Source of the DNA: Janthinobacterium sp. 1_2014MBL_MicDiv
Lineage (GTDB): Bacteria > Pseudomonadota > Gammaproteobacteria > Burkholderiales > Burkholderiaceae_D
DNA length: 64,000 nucleotides
Assembly (NCBI RefSeq): GCF_001865675.1
Contig: NZ_CP011319.1
Location: 5,642,001-5,706,000 of the forward strand
Direction of reading: 5' to 3'
Part shown: piece after piece, positions 59,885 to 64,000 of the stretch
How positions within the stretch are numbered: position 1 is the stretch's first letter
Layout: each line of letters opens with the position of its first letter
Program-made: the position numbers and the translations under genes
Notes under the pieces: generated by a model
What the model saw: only the letters and a program-made list of their open reading frames with translations
The model's database searches: none
Told to the model about the DNA's origin: nothing

Positions 59885-61017
59885 AACTCATCCAGAGAAT
59901 ACAGCCTGCGGTGCTCGCGGATCGCATAGCGGTCCGTCATGCCGGCGATGTAGTCGGCGATCTTGCGCGCCTGCTTCGTGACGTCATCGCCGCTGATTTG
60001 ATAATCGGGCGGCAGCAGCGCCGGTTCGGCCATGAAGCTGTCATACAGTTCGCGCACGATGCGGCTGGCTTTCACGCGCATGCGGTTGACCTGGTAATGG
60101 CGGTACAGGTTGGCGCGCAAGAAGCGCTTCAGCTCCGTCGCGTCACGGCGCATGGCGTCCGAAAAACGGATCAGCGGCGGACTGGCGCGCACTTCATTGA
60201 CGTCGCGCGGCGCGGCATCCGCAATCAAGCGGTTCGAGGTAACGATCAGGTCGTCGGCCAGCGCCGTAATCAGCCGGCGCAGGGTTTCGTAGATGGCGCG
60301 CCGGCCCGACAGGCCGGGAAACGCCTGCTGCACGTCGCGCCACAGGCGGCCAAAGAATTCGACCTCTTCCAGCTGGGCGATGGTGATCAGGCCCGAACGC
60401 AGGCCATCGTCGATATCGTGGCTGTTGTAGGCGATTTCATCGGCCAGGTTGGTCAGCTGCGCTTCCAGCGTCGGCTGCGTGCGGTCGATGAAGCGCTGGG
60501 CCACGGGGCCCAGTTCGCGCGCATGCGCCAGCGAGCAGTGCTTCAGGATGCCTTCGCGCGTCTCGAACATCAGGTTCAAGCCGTCGAAGGCGCCGTAATG
60601 CTCTTCCAGCGTATCGACCACGCGCAGGCTTTGCAGGTTGTGTTCGAAGCCGCCGTGGTCCTGCATGCATGCATTGAGCACGTCCTGCCCCACATGGCCG
60701 AACGGCGTGTGCCCCAGGTCATGCGCGAGGGCGATGGCCTCGACCAGGTCTTCGTTCAGGCGCAGGTTGCGCGCGATGGAGCGGCCGATCTGCGCCACTT
60801 CCAGGCTGTGCGTCAGGCGCGTGCGGAACAGGTCGCCCTCGTGGTTGAGGAAAACCTGGGTCTTGTATTCGAGGCGGCGGAAGGCCGAGGAGTGGATGAT
60901 GCGGTCGCGGTCGCGCTGGAACTGGCTGCGCGAGGCGTGCGGCGCCTCGGCAAAGCGACGTCCCTGCCCCTGTGCCGAATGGGCCGCATACGGGGCGAGG
61001 AAGTCTTCAGGCGTCAT
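59881..61017 (-). CDS. dgt: Deoxyguanosinetriphosphate triphosphohydrolase-like protein (HD domain)
   Basis: A 378-residue HD-superfamily dNTPase that cleaves dNTPs to the nucleoside and tripolyphosphate. Features are HSSAFRRLEYKTQVFLNHEGDLFRTRLTHSLEVAQIGRSIAR and the HD motif ALAHDLGHTPFGHVGQDVLN, then LTNLADEIAYNSHDIDDGLRSGL. Length fits the short, Dgt-like class. The gene follows aroKB after two bases. Its final residues and stop lie within the REPIN-like element, so the C-terminal end (SLDEL-stop) may have been set by that insertion. Confidence 0.94.
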   Translation of the reverse strand: MTPEDFLAPYAAHSAQGQGRRFAEAPHASRSQFQRDRDRIIHSSAFRRLEYKTQVFLNHEGDLFRTRLTHSLEVAQIGRSIARNLRLNEDLVEAIALAHDLGHTPFGHVGQDVLNACMQDHGGFEHNLQSLRVVDTLEEHYGAFDGLNLMFETREGILKHCSLAHARELGPVAQRFIDRTQPTLEAQLTNLADEIAYNSHDIDDGLRSGLITIAQLEEVEFFGRLWRDVQQAFPGLSGRRAIYETLRRLITALADDLIVTSNRLIADAAPRDVNEVRASPPLIRFSDAMRRDATELKRFLRANLYRHYQVNRMRVKASRIVRELYDSFMAEPALLPPDYQISGDDVTKQARKIADYIAGMTDRYAIREHRRLYSLDEL

Positions 61018-61019
61018 GG

Positions 61020-62666
61020 CTATTGCACTCCGGCGGCCAGGGTGGCCAGCACCAGTTCATGCGGCGCGGATGTGATGCACGGGCTGCCCAGCGGTTTGAG
61101 CAGGATGAACTTGATGGCGCCGCCCTCGTTCTTCTTGTCCACTTCCATCAGTTCCAGCCAGCGCTCGACGCCGAGGTCGGGCGCCTTGACGGGCAGGCCG
61201 GCGGCGGCGACGAGCATGCGCACGCGCTCGACCATCGCCTGGTCGATATAGCCCATGCGGCAGGACAGGTCGGCCGCCATCACCATGCCGCAGCCGACGG
61301 CTTCGCCATGCAGCCAGTGGCCGTAGCCCAGGCCCGCCTCGATGGCGTGGCCGAAGGTGTGGCCGAAGTTCAGGATGGCGCGCAGGCCGCCTTCGCGCTC
61401 GTCCTGGCGCACCACGTCGGCCTTGATTTCGCAGGAACGGGCGATCGCATATGCGAGGGCGCCCTTGTCGCGCGCCATCAGCTTGGCCATGTTCGCCTCG
61501 ATCCAGTCGAAAAACGCCGCATCGATGATGGCGCCATGCTTGATCACTTCGGCCAGGCCCGCCGACAGCTCGCGCGCCGGCAGGGTTTCCAGGGTCGACG
61601 TGTCGGCGATCACGGCGCGCGGCTGGTAGAACGCGCCGATCATGTTCTTGCCCAGCGGGTGGTTGATGCCCGTCTTGCCGCCGACGGAGGAATCGACCTG
61701 CGCCAGCAGGGTGGTCGGCACCTGCACGAAGCCGATGCCGCGCATGTAGCTGGCCGCCGCATAGCCGGTCAGGTCGCCGATCACGCCGCCGCCCAGGGCC
61801 ACCAGCGTGGTCTTGCGGTCGCACTTGTTGGCCAGCAGCGCATCGAAGATCTGCATCAGGCTGGCCCAGTTCTTGTATTCTTCGCCGTCCGGCAGGACGA
61901 TGCTGATCACTTCGCGGCCATCGCTGGCCAGCGCCGCCTGCAGGCGGCCCAGGTACAGCGGCGCGACGGTGGTATTGGTGACGATGGCCACCTTGTGGCC
62001 GCTGATATGGCGCAGCAGCGCATCGGCGTCGGCCAGCAGGCCGGGACCGATGGCGATCGGATAACTGCGCTCGTCGAGGTCTACGCTCAACAACATTTTG
62101 GATTGCTCGTTCATCGAAGGCTCTGCATGAATGACGCAGTTGGGCGAGGCCTCGCATTCGAGGCTGGCCAGCTGCATCAGGATGGTCTGAACCATCGATT
62201 GTACGTTAGGACGGCCCGTGTCGATCACAATGTCGGCCACTTCCATGTAATGGGGCTCGCGCTGCGCCGTCAATTCCTCCAGCTTGCCGCGCGGGTCGGC
62301 CGTCTGCAGCAGGGGGCGGTTCTTGTCATGGCTGGTGCGCGCAAGGATGTTGCTGACGCTGGCGCGCAGGTACACGACCGTGCCCCGCTCCTTCAGGTAG
62401 GCGCGGCTGTCGGCATTGAGGATGGCGCCGCCGCCGGTGGCCATGACGATGCCCTCCTGCGCGCTCAGGTCGCGGATGACTTCGGCCTCGCGCCGGCGAA
62501 AGCTGGCCTCGCCCTCGATTTCGAAGATCCACGGGATGGTCGCTCCCGTGCGTGCCTCGATCTCGTGGTCGGAATCGACGAAGCGCAAGCCCAGCTTGCG
62601 GGCCAGGATGCGCCCGATCGTGGTCTTGCCTGCGCCCATGAGGCCTACTAAAAACAGATTTTGCAT
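61020..62666 (-). CDS. aroKB: Fused shikimate kinase / 3-dehydroquinate synthase AroKB
   Basis: One uninterrupted 548-residue frame joins two shikimate-pathway enzymes usually made separately. Residues 1 to about 170 are shikimate kinase: P-loop GLMGAGKTTIGRIL, DSDHEIEARTG, GGGAIL and the lid RPLLQ. Residues from about 190 are 3-dehydroquinate synthase: LPDGEEYKNW, ALGGGVIGDLTGYAAASYMRGIGFVQVPTTLLAQVDSSVGGKTGINHPLGKNMIGAF and the metal-binding NFGHTFGHAIE. The linker is about 20 residues. An internal ATG (62114, MNEQSKMLLSVD) stands where a separate AroB would start but has no good ribosome site. The ATG at 62666 is chosen over TTG at 62678. It precedes dgt by two bases. Confidence 0.95.
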   Translation of the reverse strand: MQNLFLVGLMGAGKTTIGRILARKLGLRFVDSDHEIEARTGATIPWIFEIEGEASFRRREAEVIRDLSAQEGIVMATGGGAILNADSRAYLKERGTVVYLRASVSNILARTSHDKNRPLLQTADPRGKLEELTAQREPHYMEVADIVIDTGRPNVQSMVQTILMQLASLECEASPNCVIHAEPSMNEQSKMLLSVDLDERSYPIAIGPGLLADADALLRHISGHKVAIVTNTTVAPLYLGRLQAALASDGREVISIVLPDGEEYKNWASLMQIFDALLANKCDRKTTLVALGGGVIGDLTGYAAASYMRGIGFVQVPTTLLAQVDSSVGGKTGINHPLGKNMIGAFYQPRAVIADTSTLETLPARELSAGLAEVIKHGAIIDAAFFDWIEANMAKLMARDKGALAYAIARSCEIKADVVRQDEREGGLRAILNFGHTFGHAIEAGLGYGHWLHGEAVGCGMVMAADLSCRMGYIDQAMVERVRMLVAAAGLPVKAPDLGVERWLELMEVDKKNEGGAIKFILLKPLGSPCITSAPHELVLATLAAGVQ

Positions 62667-62678
62667 TTGCTGCGACAA

Positions 62679-64000
62679 TTAATTTGGGTTACGACAATCA
62701 GTGGCCTGCCCGTACGGACTGATGACGCCTGGAGGAGAAACATCCAGGCGGTTAAAGTCCGTCGCCAGCCCCGGAAGCAAAGTGTAACCGACATAAGTTG
62801 CCTCCGTCCCGGAACTATTGCCCCGAATCGTCAATTCGACGTCCAGCCAGTTGGCCCTGTCGCGCGGATAAGTCAGCGTCACGCTGGCCGTTCCCGTGCT
62901 GTCGGTCTTGCCGCCCGTCGACAGATTCAGGGGAATGCCGGGGTCGAGACGGCCATTCCGGTTCAAATCGTTGTTCAGATCCAGGGTGCCGCTGCGGTCC
63001 TTGTCTTCATTGTCACATGTCCACGTTGACGCCACAACCCACGCGGCGGCGGCCTGCGAATACTGCAGATAGCCCTTGTAGTAATGACGGGGCCAGGCGG
63101 CGGCCGTGATGATCACGTCCGGCACCGGGTTGCCGGCGGCATCCGTGACGAACACGGTGTAGGTCTTGCGATAGGTGCTGCTGTCCGTGGCGTCGAGCGC
63201 GTTGCCGCTGCCGGCGCTGATGAACAGCGCCTTCTTCGTCACCGTCAGCTTGACCGTGGCGGCATTGTTCGACACCCCTTGCAGCTGCGCCTGGACGACG
63301 ACGCCATCGACCCCGGTCGTTGCCTGGCCCGCGATATAGCTGACCGTCGCCATGCCATCGCTGTCCGTCGACACCACCGACGGCGAACTGAGGGAACCGT
63401 TGCTGGCGTCGGCGAGGATGGAAAAGCCGACCTGGGCATTCTTGACCAGGTTGTTTTGCGGCGTGCCGTCGCGCACGATGGCGCGCAGGGCGCTGCGCTG
63501 CGCGCTGCTGCCAGCCGTATTGACGCCGATGACGGCCGGATCGGCTTGCAGGGTGATGCTGGCCTGGGCCGTCAGCGGCGCGACAAACTCCACGTCCGAC
63601 TGTACCGACACGCCGCTGCCTTCGTATCTCGCCGTGAGGGCGGTCAGGCCGGCGCCGCTGGCCTTGACGTAGGCGATGGCGTTGCCGCCAACCAACGCCA
63701 GCGGTGCCTGCAGCGGAGTAGCGCAGCCCGCGTCCTGGTAAATGGTGCCGCGCGAGGTACTGAAACGCACGTTGCCCGTCTGTGGCACGCCCGCCACATC
63801 GCTGTGCACCGCCACCGCATAGCAGGTATTCGTCGTCAGGCTGGTCAGCGCCACATTCGCGCCCGACACGGCATTGATGGTGAAATTCGAGGCATTGATA
63901 GCGATAGGCAACAGTACGCTGTCGCCCTGCGCCTTGACGCTGATGCTGTCGCTGCTGCCCGCCTGGGCGTTGTAGCTCAGCACCAGCTGGCCGTTGTTGT
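62679..64000 (-). CDS. Large Ig-like-repeat surface/secreted protein, C-terminal part (start beyond window)
   Basis: About 440 residues of a protein that continues past the window end; the frame is open through the last base. The visible part is threonine/serine/valine/glycine-rich and contains bacterial Ig-like (Big_1/invasin type) repeats, recognisable from ASITLQADPAVIGVNTAGSSAQRSALRAIVRDGTPQNNLVKNAQVGFSILADASNGSLSSPSVVSTDSDGMATVSYIAGQATTGVDGVVVQA. Near the C-terminus, two EF-hand-like calcium loops occur (DKDRSGTLDLNND and DLNRNGRLDPG). There is no LPXTG or autotransporter barrel at the C-terminus, which ends CRNPN. Its stop lies 12 bases before aroKB. Its role (adhesion, matrix or pilus-related) is open. 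Confidence 0.75.
   Translation of the reverse strand, partial: NNGQLVLSYNAQAGSSDSISVKAQGDSVLLPIAINASNFTINAVSGANVALTSLTTNTCYAVAVHSDVAGVPQTGNVRFSTSRGTIYQDAGCATPLQAPLALVGGNAIAYVKASGAGLTALTARYEGSGVSVQSDVEFVAPLTAQASITLQADPAVIGVNTAGSSAQRSALRAIVRDGTPQNNLVKNAQVGFSILADASNGSLSSPSVVSTDSDGMATVSYIAGQATTGVDGVVVQAQLQGVSNNAATVKLTVTKKALFISAGSGNALDATDSSTYRKTYTVFVTDAAGNPVPDVIITAAAWPRHYYKGYLQYSQAAAAWVVASTWTCDNEDKDRSGTLDLNNDLNRNGRLDPGIPLNLSTGGKTDSTGTASVTLTYPRDRANWLDVELTIRGNSSGTEATYVGYTLLPGLATDFNRLDVSPPGVISPYGQATDCRNPN

Noticed and set aside
61020..62114. aroB as a separate gene starting at 62114
   Set aside because: The frame continues without a stop from aroK, and the internal ATG has no ribosome site; a fusion is simpler.

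Overview
The window reads as chromosomal DNA of a GC-rich betaproteobacterium, most likely of the Oxalobacteraceae (Janthinobacterium / Massilia / Duganella type). This rests on gene content and order: a HIT-DUF971-ubiE-Tim44 block, ptsN-hprK-rapZ beside rpoN-hpf, kdsD-kdsC-lptCAB-rpoN-hpf, TPR-lolB-ispE-tRNA-Gln-prs-rplY-pth-ychF, mutM-dynamin-mutY, and aroKB-dgt. The genus is not proven. I see no insertion sequence, prophage or CRISPR array.

Layout. 1-8180 (minus strand): a cut Tim44-like gene, ubiE, an ECF42-type sigma factor with its DGPF/YCII partner, DUF971, a HIT protein and a very large flavin/iron-sulfur oxidoreductase. 8451-11646: a YqaA membrane protein, ilvA and queF. 11981-21429: nitrogen-PTS and envelope block, with ptsN-hprK-rapZ on the plus strand converging on a 3-hydroxyisobutyryl-CoA hydrolase-like gene and on hpf-rpoN-lptB-lptA-lptC-kdsC-kdsD on the minus strand. 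A 106-bp tandem repeat follows hprK. 21514-28977: Kef-type antiporter, a diguanylate cyclase with a MOSC protein, periplasmic asparaginase, and a small envelope group (two lipoproteins around a MipA/OmpV porin-like protein).

28974-40462 is a siderophore-uptake island: a TonB-dependent transducer-type receptor, a binding lipoprotein, an ATPase, two FecCD permeases, two exporter-fold ABC half-transporters, then fecR and fecI. A perfect 19-bp Fur-box-like palindrome lies upstream of fecI. A nearly identical 39-bp element precedes both the receptor gene and the transporter operon. The inferred circuit is: iron limitation lifts Fur, fecI is expressed, and FecI recognises the twin element at both transport units. 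No siderophore synthesis gene is visible, so the system probably takes up a foreign siderophore.

40621-48036 is the housekeeping chain ychF, pth, rplY, prs, tRNA-Gln, ispE, lolB and a TPR protein, with several clear hairpin terminators. 48204-59652 holds the repair genes mutM and mutY with a dynamin-like GTPase between them. These run directly into ttrS-ttrR, which converges with ttrB-ttrC-ttrA, a probable tetrathionate reductase respiratory system. 59789-64000 has a REPIN-like double palindrome that supplies the stop codon of dgt, a fused shikimate kinase/3-dehydroquinate synthase (aroKB), and the 3' end of a large secreted Ig-like-repeat protein with calcium-loop-like motifs.
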